Below, piece after piece: positions 44,773 to 54,500 of a DNA stretch of 64,000 bases. Below the pieces are notes generated by a model. The model saw only the letters and a program-made list of their open reading frames with translations. It had not been told where the DNA came from and made no database searches. Numbering within the stretch: position 1 is the stretch's first letter; the number at the start of each line of letters is the position of its first letter. The DNA is taken from the NCBI GenBank assembly GCA_934555825.1, contig CAKTFJ010000003.1, positions 62,001 to 126,000 of the forward strand, given 5' to 3'. This stretch comes from an uncultured Hyphomicrobium sp. (GTDB lineage: Bacteria > Pseudomonadota > Alphaproteobacteria > Rhizobiales > Hyphomicrobiaceae). A program made the position numbers and the translations under genes.

Positions 44773-45018
44773 ATGTCGAACACACCGCACACCTTGGCCG
44801 AAGAGTTTCCGGGACAGATGGACAGAATTCACGACCTCAAGGTGTCGGACCCGGATTTCGCGCGGCTGCTTGAGAAATACGACGAGGTGAACGATCAGAT
44901 CCATCTGGCCGAAACCCGCGTCAAGCCGATGGACGAGGTCGCGGAAGAAAACCTGCGGAAGGTGCGCCTCCAGTTGAAGGACAGCATTGCGGACGCGCTC
45001 CGCAAAGTTTCGCAGTAG
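44773..45018 (+). CDS. DUF465 (YdcH-type) small protein
   Basis: The protein has 81 aa with no signal peptide and is an antiparallel helical hairpin. The family pattern is HDLKVSDPDFARLLEKYDEVNDQIHLAE. ATG 44773 is preceded by GGAGG with 7-bp spacing. DUF465 proteins are widespread in Proteobacteria, small, helical and of unknown function. The gene is monocistronic and convergent with the pirin gene, sharing a bidirectional terminator. Confidence 0.92.
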   Translation: MSNTPHTLAEEFPGQMDRIHDLKVSDPDFARLLEKYDEVNDQIHLAETRVKPMDEVAEENLRKVRLQLKDSIADALRKVSQ

Positions 45019-45066
45019 CCAAGCCGCCCCACGCGGCCACGCGGACGTGCGATATTCTAGAATGCA

Positions 45067-45104
45067 AAGCGGGCGACGGTTCAGGCCGTCGCCCGCTTCA
45101 TTTT
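45067..45104. terminator. Bidirectional terminator between DUF465 and pirin genes
   Basis: GCGGGCGACGG, a 6-base loop and CCGTCGCCCGC form a perfect 11-bp stem extended by flanking A-T pairs. The plus-strand tail is TTCATTTT. On the minus strand the stem follows directly after the pirin stop and is followed by TTTGC. Confidence 0.88.
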
Positions 45105-45975
45105 AGGCGCTGGCGCCGATCGCGCCGAACCGCCCGTTCTGGAAATCGAGCATTGCCTGCTTGATTTCGCCGACCGTGTTCATGACGAACGGTCCGTGCG
45201 CAACGACCGGCTCGTCGATCGGCTCGCCCGAAAGCACCAGCAGCTTGGCATCGCGCTGGGCTTCGACGCTGAACGCGCCGCCATCACGGCCAAGAAGCAC
45301 GGTCTGTGCGTCTTCTGCGGGCTCCTGGCCGTTGATCGTGACGGACCCTGAGAGCACGAGCACCGAGAGCGTGTGCCCCTCCGGCACGTCGAGCGTGACG
45401 GACTTGCCCGCGCCGACCCGCACGTCCCAGATGTTGATGGGCGTGAAGGTGCGAGCCGGACCCGTGGTGCCGCCGTAGCTGCCCGCAATGACGCGCAATG
45501 TGCCCGCACCCGCAGGAAGCGCAACGGCGGGGATGTCCGCGTTGAGGAGTGTCTGGTAGCCCGGATCGGCCGACTTGTCCTTGGCCGGCAGGTTGACCCA
45601 GAGCTGAGCCATCTCGAACGCGCCGCCGGTCTTGGCGAACGCTTCGGAGTGGAACTCCTCGTGCACGATGCCGCGAGCGGCCGTCATCCACTGCACGTCG
45701 CCCGGACCGATCACGCCGCCCGCGCCCGTCGAGTCCCGATGCTCCACCTCGCCGTCGTAGACGATGGTGACGGTCTCGAACCCCTTGTGGGGATGCTGGC
45801 CAACGCCGCGTCGCGCCGTGGTCGGAGGGAAAGAGGTCGGCCCAGCATAATCGAGCATGATGAACGGGCTGACGTGCGCGCCCTGGTCGTGGTGCGAGAG
45901 CATGGTGCGCACTGGAAAGCCGTCACCCACCCAATGGGGACGGGGTGCGCTGTAAATCCCGAGAATCTGTCTCAT
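45103..45975 (-). CDS. Pirin-family protein (cupin)
   Basis: The protein has 290 aa from ATG 45975, which has GGAGAG upstream; the longer frame lacks support. It has two cupin domains. The metal-binding motif in the N-terminal cupin is visible: GQHPHKGFETVTIV gives two His, and MTAARGIVHEEFHS gives the third His and the Glu. Pirins are metal-binding proteins with quercetinase or redox-regulatory roles; the substrate is unknown. It is divergent from a LysR gene, with inverted-repeat operators between them. Confidence 0.92.
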   Translation of the reverse strand: MRQILGIYSAPRPHWVGDGFPVRTMLSHHDQGAHVSPFIMLDYAGPTSFPPTTARRGVGQHPHKGFETVTIVYDGEVEHRDSTGAGGVIGPGDVQWMTAARGIVHEEFHSEAFAKTGGAFEMAQLWVNLPAKDKSADPGYQTLLNADIPAVALPAGAGTLRVIAGSYGGTTGPARTFTPINIWDVRVGAGKSVTLDVPEGHTLSVLVLSGSVTINGQEPAEDAQTVLLGRDGGAFSVEAQRDAKLLVLSGEPIDEPVVAHGPFVMNTVGEIKQAMLDFQNGRFGAIGASA

Positions 45976-46034
45976 GGCGGTCTCTCCTGTCTGGACCGGC
46001 ACAGCCGGCCCTTCTGGAGAAGGATTTAATGCAA

Positions 46035-46092
46035 GGACGATAATGCCAAAATAGGCTGCCAATTGACCAAATCGTCCTAAATATGGGACGAT
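46035..46092. promoter_or_regulatory. Repeated GGACGAT operator sites between pirin and LysR genes
   Basis: ATCGTCC (46071-46077) and GGACGAT (46086-46092) form an inverted repeat with an 8-bp spacer just before the LysR start at 46098. A third GGACGAT half-site lies at 46035-46041. The layout fits a LysR-regulator recognition plus activation site arrangement. Confidence 0.65.
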
Positions 46093-46097
46093 AGCTT

Positions 46098-47012
46098 ATG
46101 CAGGATCTCAACGATCTCTATTTCTTCGTGCAGGTCGTGGATCACGCCGGATACGCGGCTGCTGGCCGGGCGCTAGGTATTCCCAAGTCGAAGCTCAGTC
46201 GCCGTGTGCTCGCGCTTGAGGAGCGGCTTGGTGTGCGTCTGCTCCAGCGATCGACGCGCAAGTTTGCTGTCACCGAGATCGGCCAGGAATACTACCGCCA
46301 CTGTGTGGCGATGCTCGTGGAAGCGGGCGCCGCCCAGGAGTTGATCGAGCGCTCCCGCTCCGCGCCTCAGGGCCTCATCCGGGTCAGCGCGCCGCCTGCT
46401 CTGATTTGCTTTGAGGTGGGCCCGATGATCGCGCGCTACATGGCGGCGAACCCGCGCGTCGAGATCGAGCTGAACTCTACATCCCGCAGGGTCGACGTGA
46501 TCGGGGAGGGAGTTGACGTCGCCCTGCGCGTCCGCTTTCCGCCCATCGAGCAGACGGATCTCGTCATGCGGACGCTCGGCGAGAGCGCACAGATCATGGT
46601 CGCAAGTCCGGATCTCGTGCTCGACCGGCCTTTGCCGCTGGTTCCGGCGGATCTGAGTGCGCTTCCTAGCCTTGATCTTGCCCCTGCGCTGCCCAGGCAC
46701 GTCTGGGAACTGGAGGGCGCCGACGGCGCGTCCGTCCGGGTGACGCACAAGCCGCGCCTCGTAACTGACGACATGGCGCAGCTCCTTCATGCCGCGATTG
46801 CCGGCGTCGGTGTCGTCCGCCTGCCCACAATGGTCGCTGGCGACCATGTCGAGAGCGGCCGCCTCGTGAACGTCATGCCGGGCTGGACGCCGAAAGGCGG
46901 TATCGTGCATGCGGTTTTCCCCTCGCGGCGAGGGCTGTTGCCGTCCGTGAGGAGCTTCATCGACTTTCTAGTGGCCGAGTACGCCGCCGCCGCAAAACGC
47001 CGAACCGGATAG
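46098..47012 (+). CDS. LysR-family transcriptional regulator, divergent from pirin gene
   Basis: The protein has 304 aa. The HTH is in the first 60 residues: LYFFVQVVDHAGYAAAGRALGI and LSRRVLALEERLGV. The effector domain starts at about 90 with GLIRVSAPPALI. It belongs to the group often found divergent from pirin and likely controls it. An inverted repeat with a third half-site fills the 122-bp intergenic region. ATG 46098 follows the last half-site by only 5 bp, so binding there could repress its own gene. Confidence 0.9.
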   Translation: MQDLNDLYFFVQVVDHAGYAAAGRALGIPKSKLSRRVLALEERLGVRLLQRSTRKFAVTEIGQEYYRHCVAMLVEAGAAQELIERSRSAPQGLIRVSAPPALICFEVGPMIARYMAANPRVEIELNSTSRRVDVIGEGVDVALRVRFPPIEQTDLVMRTLGESAQIMVASPDLVLDRPLPLVPADLSALPSLDLAPALPRHVWELEGADGASVRVTHKPRLVTDDMAQLLHAAIAGVGVVRLPTMVAGDHVESGRLVNVMPGWTPKGGIVHAVFPSRRGLLPSVRSFIDFLVAEYAAAAKRRTG

Positions 47013-47141
47013 AGTGTCTGGGTGCAGCAGCTCGGGCATGTCGCCCGGCGGGCTTGTTTCTGCCGTGTTCGCGGTGGATGAAGACAGGCATCTCGTCTCC
47101 CCCGCAATCCCGCCACAACACCTCTTTCGCGATACCTGCCG

Positions 47142-47477
47142 ATGATCGTCACCACCACCAACGAGCTCGAGGGTTACCGGGTCGTGCGCCACCTTGGCAT
47201 CGTGCGCGGGCTGTCGGTCCGTTCCCGCAGCGTCGTGGGGAACATCGGCGCGGCGATCCAGATCCTTTTCGGCGGCAACATCGCGATTTACACCCGTCTT
47301 GCCGAGGATGCGCGCAACGAGGCCTATGAGCTTCTGATCCGCCACGCGGAGGAGGCGGGTGCCAACGCGATTCTGGCCATGCGCTACGACGCCAACGAGA
47401 TGGCGTCGGCCGTAACCGAGGTTTTGGCCTACGGAACGGCGGTCGTGGTGGAGAAATCGGACGGTCCTGCCCGATAA
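47142..47477 (+). CDS. UPF0145 (YbjQ-like) protein
   Basis: The protein has 111 aa in a single domain of the YbjQ/UPF0145 family, with VTTTNELEGYRVVRHLGIVRGLSVRS at the start and HAEEAGANAILAMRYDANE in the second half. The family forms pentameric rings in known structures, and its function is unknown; a metal-related role has been proposed. The ATG at 47142 is preceded by weak ribosome binding sequence. The gene lies upstream of tRNA-Trp and the secE-rpoC cluster, in the position where tuf is often found. Confidence 0.87.
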   Translation: MIVTTTNELEGYRVVRHLGIVRGLSVRSRSVVGNIGAAIQILFGGNIAIYTRLAEDARNEAYELLIRHAEEAGANAILAMRYDANEMASAVTEVLAYGTAVVVEKSDGPAR

Positions 47478-47587
47478 AATGCCTGAGGGGCGGTGACAAA
47501 GGTAAAAAGTTCAGCTAAGGATGCCGCCCCCGCATAAGGCATTGGGCGCCTTTTCGCGTCGATAAGGCGCGCTCAAGCCATGCGTAG

Positions 47588-47663
47588 AGGGGTGTAGCTC
47601 AATTGGTAGAGCGTCGGTCTCCAAAACCGAAGGCTGGGGGTTCGAGACCCTCCACCCCTGCCA
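47588..47663 (+). tRNA. tRNA-Trp (CCA anticodon)
   Basis: A 76-nt cloverleaf with acceptor AGGGGTG pairing CACCCCT, the D-arm GTAGCTCAATTGGTAGAGC, the anticodon loop CTCCAAA (anticodon CCA) and the T-arm GGGTTCGAGACCC. The 3' CCA is encoded. Placement just before secE is the common bacterial arrangement. Confidence 0.97.
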
Positions 47664-47774
47664 GCAGTTCTGGAAGCGGACCAGGAACGAGGGCGCCAGG
47701 TCCGGCTCGATAGGTGGATCCCTTACGGACAGGGGTGCGCCGATTTGTCGCATGGCGCTTAGGAAGCGGTTCTG

Positions 47775-47972
47775 ATGTCGAAGTTCAATCCATTTCAATT
47801 CGTTCAAGAGGTACGGCAGGAGGTCTCCAAAGTCACCTGGCCCACACGGAAGGAAGTGTGGATCACCACGATCATGGTGCTCATCATGGTGACGTTGGCC
47901 GCGATCTTTTTCCTTCTCACGGATTTGGTCATCGGACAGCTGGTCAACACGGCGCTCGGGCTGCGCGGCTGA
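47775..47972 (+). CDS. secE: Preprotein translocase subunit SecE
   Basis: The protein has 65 aa, the short single-helix form found in Alphaproteobacteria. The family pattern is FVQEVRQEVSKVTWPTRKEVW followed by one membrane helix (about residues 36-58). SecE stabilises SecY in the Sec channel. It is 61 bp before nusG. The short length is normal here; only enterobacterial SecE has two extra helices. Confidence 0.96.
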   Translation: MSKFNPFQFVQEVRQEVSKVTWPTRKEVWITTIMVLIMVTLAAIFFLLTDLVIGQLVNTALGLRG

Positions 47973-48033
47973 TCGGGTGTCGGAACTCCCGGGCTCGTTG
48001 TGGTCCGGTGAAAACTAAAGAGACGATCTAAGA

Positions 48034-48570
48034 ATGGCCAAGCGCTGGTACATCGTTCACGCCTACACCAACTTCGAACGCAAGGTGGCGGATGCCATCC
48101 GCGAGCGCGCGCGTTCGGCTGGCCTTGAGGATGTGTTCGAGGAAGTCGTGGTGCCGACCGAAGAGGTCGTGGAAGTGAAGCGCGGCCGCAAGGTGCAGGC
48201 CGAGCGCAAATTCCTTCCTGGCTATGTGCTGGTGAAGATGGAGATGACGGACCCTGCGTTCGTCCTCATCAAGAACACGCCGAAGGTGACGGGCTTCCTG
48301 GGCTCGGACAACAAGCCGATTCCGATCTCCGACGACGAGGCCGCACGCATTCTGAACCAGGTGCGCGAGGGCGTGGAGCGTCCGAAGCCGTCGATCATCT
48401 ACGAGATCGGCGAGCAGGTGAAAGTGGTGGATGGGCCGTTCGCCTCCTTCCAGGGCGAAGTCGAGGAAGTGGACGGCGAGCGCGCACGCCTCAAGGTCGG
48501 CGTGTCGATTTTCGGCCGCAAGACTCCGGTCGAGCTCGAATTTGGGCAGGTGGAGAAGGTGCCGGCCTAG
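48034..48570 (+). CDS. nusG: Transcription termination/antitermination factor NusG
   Basis: The protein has 178 aa. The NGN domain (about 1-115) begins [19 protein letters not shown] and has [18 protein letters not shown] domain near the C-terminus carries [17 protein letters not shown]. NusG binds RNA polymerase and links it to Rho or to the ribosome. It lies between secE and rplK as in most bacteria. A hairpin follows at 48583-48600. Confidence 0.97.
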   Translation: MAKRWYIVHAYTNFERKVADAIRERARSAGLEDVFEEVVVPTEEVVEVKRGRKVQAERKFLPGYVLVKMEMTDPAFVLIKNTPKVTGFLGSDNKPIPISDDEAARILNQVREGVERPKPSIIYEIGEQVKVVDGPFASFQGEVEEVDGERARLKVGVSIFGRKTPVELEFGQVEKVPA

Positions 48571-48582
48571 CGAAAACGGATT

Positions 48583-48600
48583 ACCGGCCGCAAAGCCGGT
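48583..48600 (+). other. Hairpin between nusG and rplK
   Basis: ACCGGC and GCCGGT form a 6-bp stem with a 6-base loop. It has no T-run, so it is not a clear terminator. An mRNA processing or regulatory site upstream of the L11 operon is possible. Confidence 0.4.
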
Positions 48601-48729
48601 TGCGGACGAGATGGACGGTTTTCAGGTCTGTCTGGTCCGAGTGTGCGGGAGGGTTCGAGCAAGTCTTGGAACCCGCTGACCGCTAACCCTGGAGAGGCTT
48701 GAAGCTTCTCCGCAAACTTAGGGGATACG

Positions 48730-49158
48730 ATGGCAAAGAAGATCGACGGCTACATCAATCTGCAGGTCCCGGCGGGAGCGGCCAATCCGTCTCCGCCGAT
48801 CGGCCCCGCGCTTGGCCAGCGCGGCGTGAACATCATGGAGTTCTGCAAGTCCTTCAATGCGAAGACGAAGGACATGGAGCAGGGTACTCCGATTCCCGTG
48901 AAGATCACCGTGTTTTCGGATCGCTCCTTCACCTTCGAGATGAAGACGCCGCCGGCGTCGTTCTTCCTGAAAAAGGCAGCGGGCATCACGTCCGGGTCCA
49001 AGGCGACCGGCCGTGACGTTGCGGGCAGCGTGACCATGGATCAGGTCCGCGAGATCGCGAAGACGAAGATGAAGGACCTCAACACGGACGATCTGGAACA
49101 GGCCGCGCGCACGATTGCCGGCTCCGCCCGTTCGATGGGCATCACGGTGACGGAGTAA
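48730..49158 (+). CDS. rplK: 50S ribosomal protein L11
   Basis: The protein has 142 aa. The standard L11 patterns are present: [33 protein letters not shown] in the N-terminal domain, and [20 protein letters not shown] with ARSMGITV in the RNA-binding C-terminal domain. L11 binds the GTPase-associated region of 23S rRNA. ATG 48730 follows a weak ribosome binding site. rplA starts 5 bp after its stop, so the two are a coupled pair. Confidence 0.98.
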   Translation: MAKKIDGYINLQVPAGAANPSPPIGPALGQRGVNIMEFCKSFNAKTKDMEQGTPIPVKITVFSDRSFTFEMKTPPASFFLKKAAGITSGSKATGRDVAGSVTMDQVREIAKTKMKDLNTDDLEQAARTIAGSARSMGITVTE

Positions 49159-49163
49159 GACTC

Positions 49164-49916
49164 ATGGCAAAAGCAGAAGTGAGCGCAGAGACCGTCGCCG
49201 CCACCCGCCTCGCAGGCGGCAAGCGCAATGCCGAAGTCCGCAAGGGCATCGACGCCAACAAGGCCTACGCGATCGACGAGGCCGTGCGTCTCGTGAAAGA
49301 ACGCGCGAAGGCGAAGTTCGATGAGACCGTCGAGGTTGCGATGAACCTCGGCGTCGATCCGAAGCACGCTGACCAGATGGTGCGCGGCGTTTGCAACCTT
49401 CCGAACGGCTCGGGCCGTACGGCGCGCGTGGCCGTGTTCGCTCGCGGCCCCAAGGCTGAGGAAGCCAAGGCCGCAGGCGCCGACGTCGTCGGTGCGGAGG
49501 ATCTCGTCGAGATCGTCTCGAAGGGCACCATCAACTTCGACCGCTGCATCGCGACGCCCGACATGATGGGCCTCGTGGGCCGCCTCGGTAAGGTGCTGGG
49601 CCCCCGCGGCCTGATGCCGAACCCGCGTGTCGGCACGGTGACGATGGACGTCGCCAACGCCGTGAAGGGTGCGAAGGGCGGCTCGGTGGAATTCCGCGTC
49701 GAGAAGGCGGGCATCGTGCACGCCGGCATCGGCAAGGCGAGCTTCACCGAAGATGCGCTCGTCGAGAACATCAAGGCGTTCGTGGACGCTGTCGCCAAGG
49801 CGAAGCCCGCGGGCTCCAAAGGCACCTACATCAAAAAGGTGTCGGTCAGCTCCACCATGGGTCCGGGCGTCCGCGTCGACACCGGGACCGTCGTGTCGGC
49901 CACGCCGACGGCGTAA
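49164..49916 (+). CDS. rplA: 50S ribosomal protein L1
   Basis: The protein has 250 aa. It is longer than the usual ~230 residues because of an N-terminal extension of about 15 residues before [17 protein letters not shown]. Core motifs are [41 protein letters not shown] and [20 protein letters not shown]1 binds the 23S rRNA stalk and, in many bacteria, represses the L11 operon mRNA. The stop is followed by the structured L10 leader. Confidence 0.98.
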   Translation: MAKAEVSAETVAATRLAGGKRNAEVRKGIDANKAYAIDEAVRLVKERAKAKFDETVEVAMNLGVDPKHADQMVRGVCNLPNGSGRTARVAVFARGPKAEEAKAAGADVVGAEDLVEIVSKGTINFDRCIATPDMMGLVGRLGKVLGPRGLMPNPRVGTVTMDVANAVKGAKGGSVEFRVEKAGIVHAGIGKASFTEDALVENIKAFVDAVAKAKPAGSKGTYIKKVSVSSTMGPGVRVDTGTVVSATPTA

Positions 49917-50329
49917 GCCGGACCATGATTGTTTCGGGCCCTATCAGCCCGAAGCGTGAATCATCGGTTCGAACAAAGAATTCCGCACCGCTCGAATGGG
50001 AGCGGTGGGGAGACCCGGTCTTGAAGCTTTCGGGCTGATAGACCGGAGACCTGTCCGAGATTGAAGGGTACGGAGCCGGTTCGCCGGCGAAGATTAAACC
50101 TCGAAAGAGGGCCCGCATGAGACGGGAGACCACCCGGATTTGAGCGCCGATAGGCGCGAGTTTCCGGTTTGAGCCTTCTGGGTCAGCACCGGCCGCACAT
50201 GCATGCGGACGGTCGGGACAGGACGAGCGTCGCAGTCGAGCACTCCCTTGGTAAGGGAGAGGCCGAGAGCTGCGGCTAGGTGCAACCCGCGACCGGGCCT
50301 GAGGCCCTGTCGCAACCAGGAGTGAAGAG
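49917..50329 (+). promoter_or_regulatory. L10 leader: long structured region upstream of rplJ
   Basis: The 413-bp gap has no gene but is rich in hairpins. TTCGGGC/GCCCGAA (49933-49953) is enclosed by ATGATT/AATCAT (49925-49964). CACCGCTC/GAGCGGTG (49986-50007) is an 8-bp perfect stem. GCCGG-TTCG-CCGGC (50075-50088) is a UUCG-capped stem. CTATCAGCCCGAA (49941-49953) is also perfectly complementary over 13 nt to TTCGGGCTGATAG (50029-50041), so two exclusive folds are possible. L10(L7/L12)4 is known to bind its own leader and repress translation; I infer that here. A promoter for rplJL-rpoBC probably also lies in it. Confidence 0.65.
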
Positions 50330-50854
50330 GTGGATAGAGCCGCAAAGGAAGCGCTCGTGACGAGCCTCCACGACGTGTTGAAGGACACGGGCGTGGTCGT
50401 CGTCGCCCACAACACCGGCCTGGTGGCTTCTCAATCGGCGGACCTCCGTAAGCGCGTCAAAGACGCTGGCGGTTCCGTCAAGGTTGCGAAGAACAAGCTG
50501 GTGAAGCTCGCACTCAAGGACACGCCTGCCGAGGGTATCGCTGATCTCTTCACGGGGCCGACCGTTTTGGCCTACTCGAAGGATCCGATTGCCGCCGCCA
50601 GGATCGCCGTCAAGTACGCCAAGGAGAACGACAAGCTCGTGATCCTGGGCGGCGCGATGGGCGCCAATGTCCTCGATGCGAACGGCGTCAAGGCACTTGC
50701 CGAACTGCCGTCTCTGGATGAACTCCGCGCGACCCTGATCGGTCTCCTGAACGCGCCGGCGACGAAGATCGCCCGCACGATCAAGGAGCCGGGAGCTCAG
50801 CTCGCGCGCGTCGTTCACGCCAAGGCGTCTGCAGCAGAGGGCGAGGCCGCTTAA
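50330..50854 (+). CDS. rplJ: 50S ribosomal protein L10
   Basis: The protein has 174 aa from GTG 50330, with AGGAGTGAAGAG upstream. It begins DRAAKEALVTSLHDVLKDTG and has RVKDAGGSVKVAKNKLVKLAL in the RNA-binding part. An Ala-rich C-terminal helix anchors the L7/L12 dimers. L10 is the base of the ribosomal stalk and a translational repressor of its own operon. rplL follows after 96 bp. Confidence 0.98.
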   Translation: MDRAAKEALVTSLHDVLKDTGVVVVAHNTGLVASQSADLRKRVKDAGGSVKVAKNKLVKLALKDTPAEGIADLFTGPTVLAYSKDPIAAARIAVKYAKENDKLVILGGAMGANVLDANGVKALAELPSLDELRATLIGLLNAPATKIARTIKEPGAQLARVVHAKASAAEGEAA

Positions 50855-50950
50855 CGCCCGTGGGCACTACTCAACCGAGGCGTCGGCCGGCACCGGATGT
50901 GCTGGGACAACTCGCCTCTCTACAAGGCTAAAACCGGAAGGATTATTTAG

Positions 50951-51328
50951 ATGTCGGATCTCGCAAAGATCGTTGAAGACCTGTCGAACCTGACCGTTCT
51001 CGAAGCTGCTGAGCTTGCGAAGCTTCTCGAAGAGAAGTGGGGCGTTTCGGCGGCCGCTGCTGTGGCCGTTGCTGCGGCTCCCGCTGCTGGCGGTGGCGCT
51101 GCCGCTGCTGAAGAGCAGACCGAGTTCACCGTCATCCTGAAGTCGGGTGGCGACAAGAAGATCAACGTCATCAAGGAAGTGCGCGCCATCACGGGCCTCG
51201 GCCTGAAGGAAGCCAAGGACCTCGTCGAGGCCGGCGGCAAGACCGTCAAGGAGGGTGTCTCCAAGGACGAAGCGCAGAAGCTCAAGAAGCAGCTTGAAGA
51301 CCAGGGCGCGGTCGTCGAGCTCAAGTAA
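50951..51328 (+). CDS. rplL: 50S ribosomal protein L7/L12
   Basis: The protein has 125 aa. An N-terminal dimerisation domain ([29 protein letters not shown]) is followed by an Ala/Gly-rich hinge and a C-terminal domain with [22 protein letters not shown] and [15 protein letters not shown]. It forms the flexible stalk that recruits translation factors. A stable hairpin lies 12 bp after its stop and before rpoB. Confidence 0.98.
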   Translation: MSDLAKIVEDLSNLTVLEAAELAKLLEEKWGVSAAAAVAVAAAPAAGGGAAAAEEQTEFTVILKSGGDKKINVIKEVRAITGLGLKEAKDLVEAGGKTVKEGVSKDEAQKLKKQLEDQGAVVELK

Positions 51329-51339
51329 GGCATTGCCTT

Positions 51340-51368
51340 CTCCCCGTGCCGTAGCCCGGCGCGGGGAG
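51340..51368 (+). other. Intercistronic hairpin between rplL and rpoB
   Basis: CTCCCCG, a T-G wobble and GCC pair with GGC and CGGGGAG around a 7-base loop, giving an 11-bp stem. There is no T-run after it. In enteric bacteria this position holds a partial attenuator and an RNase III site; a similar role in setting the rpl to rpo ratio is inferred. Confidence 0.6.
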
Positions 51369-51551
51369 GGGGCGTTGTCGTGCGGACGGTTCTCCGGAGG
51401 GTCTCGAGTGGGTCATTGACCTGCAAAGAGGCCTTCCGGCGAGCCGTTTAAGAAGGTTCTGAGACGCAATGCCGGGGCGGCGACCCGGCGCGGGCAAAAG
51501 CGAGCGGCCGCGTACCCTGAGACGCGAGCCTGAGCGAGATGAGGAGCGGAC

Positions 51552-54500
51552 ATGGCTGAGACGACGACGTTCAACGGCCGCAAGCGTATTCGTAAGCAGT
51601 TCGGACACATCCGCGAAGTTGCGGAAATGCCGAACCTCATCGAGGTTCAGAAGAGCTCCTACGACGACTTCCTGATGGTCAAGGAGCCGCCGGGCGGCCG
51701 TCCTGACGACCACGGGCTGCAGGCCGTGTTCAAGTCCGTCTTCCCGATCTCCGACTTCTCCGGCCGCGCGACGCTGGAATTCGTTCGCTACGAGTTCGAG
51801 CCGCCGAAGTACGACGTCGACGAGTGTATGCAGCGCGACATGACCTACTCGGCGCCGCTGAAGGTCAAGCTTCGCCTCATCGTGTTCGATGTCAACGAGG
51901 AAACGGGCTCGAAGTCGATCAAGGACGTGAAGGAGCAGGACGTCTACATGGGCGACATGCCGCTCATGACGTTGAACGGCACCTTCGTGATCAACGGCAC
52001 CGAGCGCGTGATCGTCTCGCAGATGCACCGTTCGCCGGGCGTGTTCTTCGATCACGACCGCGGCCGCACGCATGCCTCCGGCAAGCTGCTGTTCGCAGCC
52101 CGCATCATTCCCTATCGCGGCTCCTGGCTCGACTTTGAGTTCGACGCCAAGGACAACGTCTATGTGCGCATCGACCGCCGTCGCAAGCTGCCGGTGACGA
52201 CGCTTCTCTACGCGCTCGGCCTCGACGACGAAGAGATCCTGTCGACGTTCTACAACATGATCTCGGTCAAGGAATCCAAGCGCGGCTGGAAGATGCCGTT
52301 CATGGCCGAGAAGATGCGCGGCATGACCCCGCTCGCCGATCTTATGGATGCCAAGTCCGGCGATGTCGTGGCCAGAGCCGGCGAAAAGATCACGGCGCGC
52401 AAGGCGCGTGAACTGGCCGAGAACGGCCTCAAGGAAGTGCTCGTTTCGTCGGAAGACCTTGCAGGCCGCTACATCGCCGAGGACGTCGTCGATCTCGAGA
52501 CCGGACAGATCTACGCCGAAGCCGGCGCGGAGCTGGACGCGAAGCTGCTTGCGGAGCTCAAGGATCAGAAGATCAAGGAGTTCCACGTCCTCGACATCGA
52601 CCACGTCAATATCGGGCCGTTCATCCGCAACACGCTCAACATCGACAAGAACTCGAACGGCGAAGAAGCGCTGATGGACATCTACCGGGTGATGCGCCCG
52701 GGCGAGCCGCCGACCATTGAGGCGGCGACCAACCTGTTCCACAGCCTGTTCTTCGATCCCGAGCGCTACGATCTCTCGGCCGTCGGCCGGGTGAAGATGA
52801 ACATGCGCCTCGAACTCGACGCGCCCGACACCGTGCGCGTGCTCCGTCGCGAGGACATCCTCGCCGTCATCAAGACGCTCGTGGATCTGCGCGACGGCCG
52901 CGGCGAGATCGACGACATCGACCACCTCGGCAACCGGCGCGTGCGCTCGGTCGGCGAGCTGATGGAGAACCAGTATCGCGTCGGCCTGCTCCGCATGGAG
53001 CGCGCCATCAAGGAGCGCATGAGCTCGGTCGAGATCGACACGGTCATGCCGCAGGACCTCATCAACGCGAAGCCCGCGGCTGCCGCCGTGCGCGAGTTCT
53101 TCGGCTCGTCTCAGCTTTCGCAGTTCATGGACCAGACCAACCCGCTCTCCGAGATCACGCACAAGCGTCGTCTCTCGGCGCTTGGTCCGGGCGGTCTGAC
53201 GCGCGAGCGCGCGGGCTTCGAAGTCCGCGACGTGCATCCGACGCACTACGGGCGCATCTGCCCGATTGAGACGCCTGAAGGCCCGAACATCGGCCTCATC
53301 AACTCGCTCGCGACCTTCGCGCGCGTGAACAAGTACGGCTTCATCGAGAGCCCCTACCGCAAGGTCAAGGACGGCAAGGTAACGGACACGGTTGCTTATC
53401 TCTCCGCCATGGAAGAGATGCGCCACCACGTTGCCCAGGCCAACGCCGAGATCGACTCGAAGGGCAACCTCGTCGACGAGCAGGTCATCTGCCGCTTCAA
53501 CGGCGACGTGCTGCCGGTTTCGAAGGACAAGGTCGATTACATCGACGTGTCGCCGAAACAGCTCGTGTCGGTTGCCGCCGCGCTGATCCCGTTCCTTGAG
53601 AACGACGACGCCAACCGCGCGCTGATGGGCTCGAACATGCAGCGTCAGGCAGTGCCGCTCGTGAAGGCGGAGGCACCGCTTGTCGGAACGGGCATGGAAG
53701 AGGTGGTCGCCCGTGACTCGGGCGCGGCCATCGCTGCGCGCCGCGCCGGTATCGTCGATCAGGTGGATGCGACCCGTATCGTGATCCGCGCAACCGACGA
53801 GACCGATCCCTCGAAGCCGGGCGTCGACATCTATCGTCTGCGCAAGTTCCAGCGCTCGAACCAGAACACCTGTATCAACCAGCGTCCGCTGATCAACGTC
53901 GGCGACCGCGTGGAGGAAGGTGAGATCATTGCCGACGGTCCTTCGACCGATCTCGGCGATCTGGCGCTCGGCAAGAACGTGCTCGTCGCGTTCATGCCGT
54001 GGATGGGGTACAACTTCGAGGACTCCATCCTCCTCTCCGAGCGCGTCGTGTACGACGACGTCTTCACCTCGATCCACATCGAGGAATTCGAGGTCATGGC
54101 CCGCGACACCAAGCTGGGCCCTGAGGAAATCACGCGCGACATCCCGAACGTTTCGGAAGAAGCGCTGAAGAACCTCGACGAAGCCGGCATCGTCTATATC
54201 GGTGCCGAGGTGAACCCGGGCGACATCCTGGTCGGCAAGATCACGCCGAAGGGCGAGAGCCCGATGACGCCGGAAGAAAAACTCCTCCGCGCCATCTTCG
54301 GCGAGAAGGCCTCCGACGTGCGCGACACCTCGCTGCGGCTGCCCCCGGGCGTCACCGGCACGGTCGTCGAAGTGCGCGTGTTCAACCGTCACGGCGTCGA
54401 CAAGGACGAGCGCGCGATGGCGATCGAGCGTGAGGAGATCGAGCGTCTCGCAAAGGACCGCGACGACGAGCTGCAGATCCTCGACCGCAACGTCTACGCA

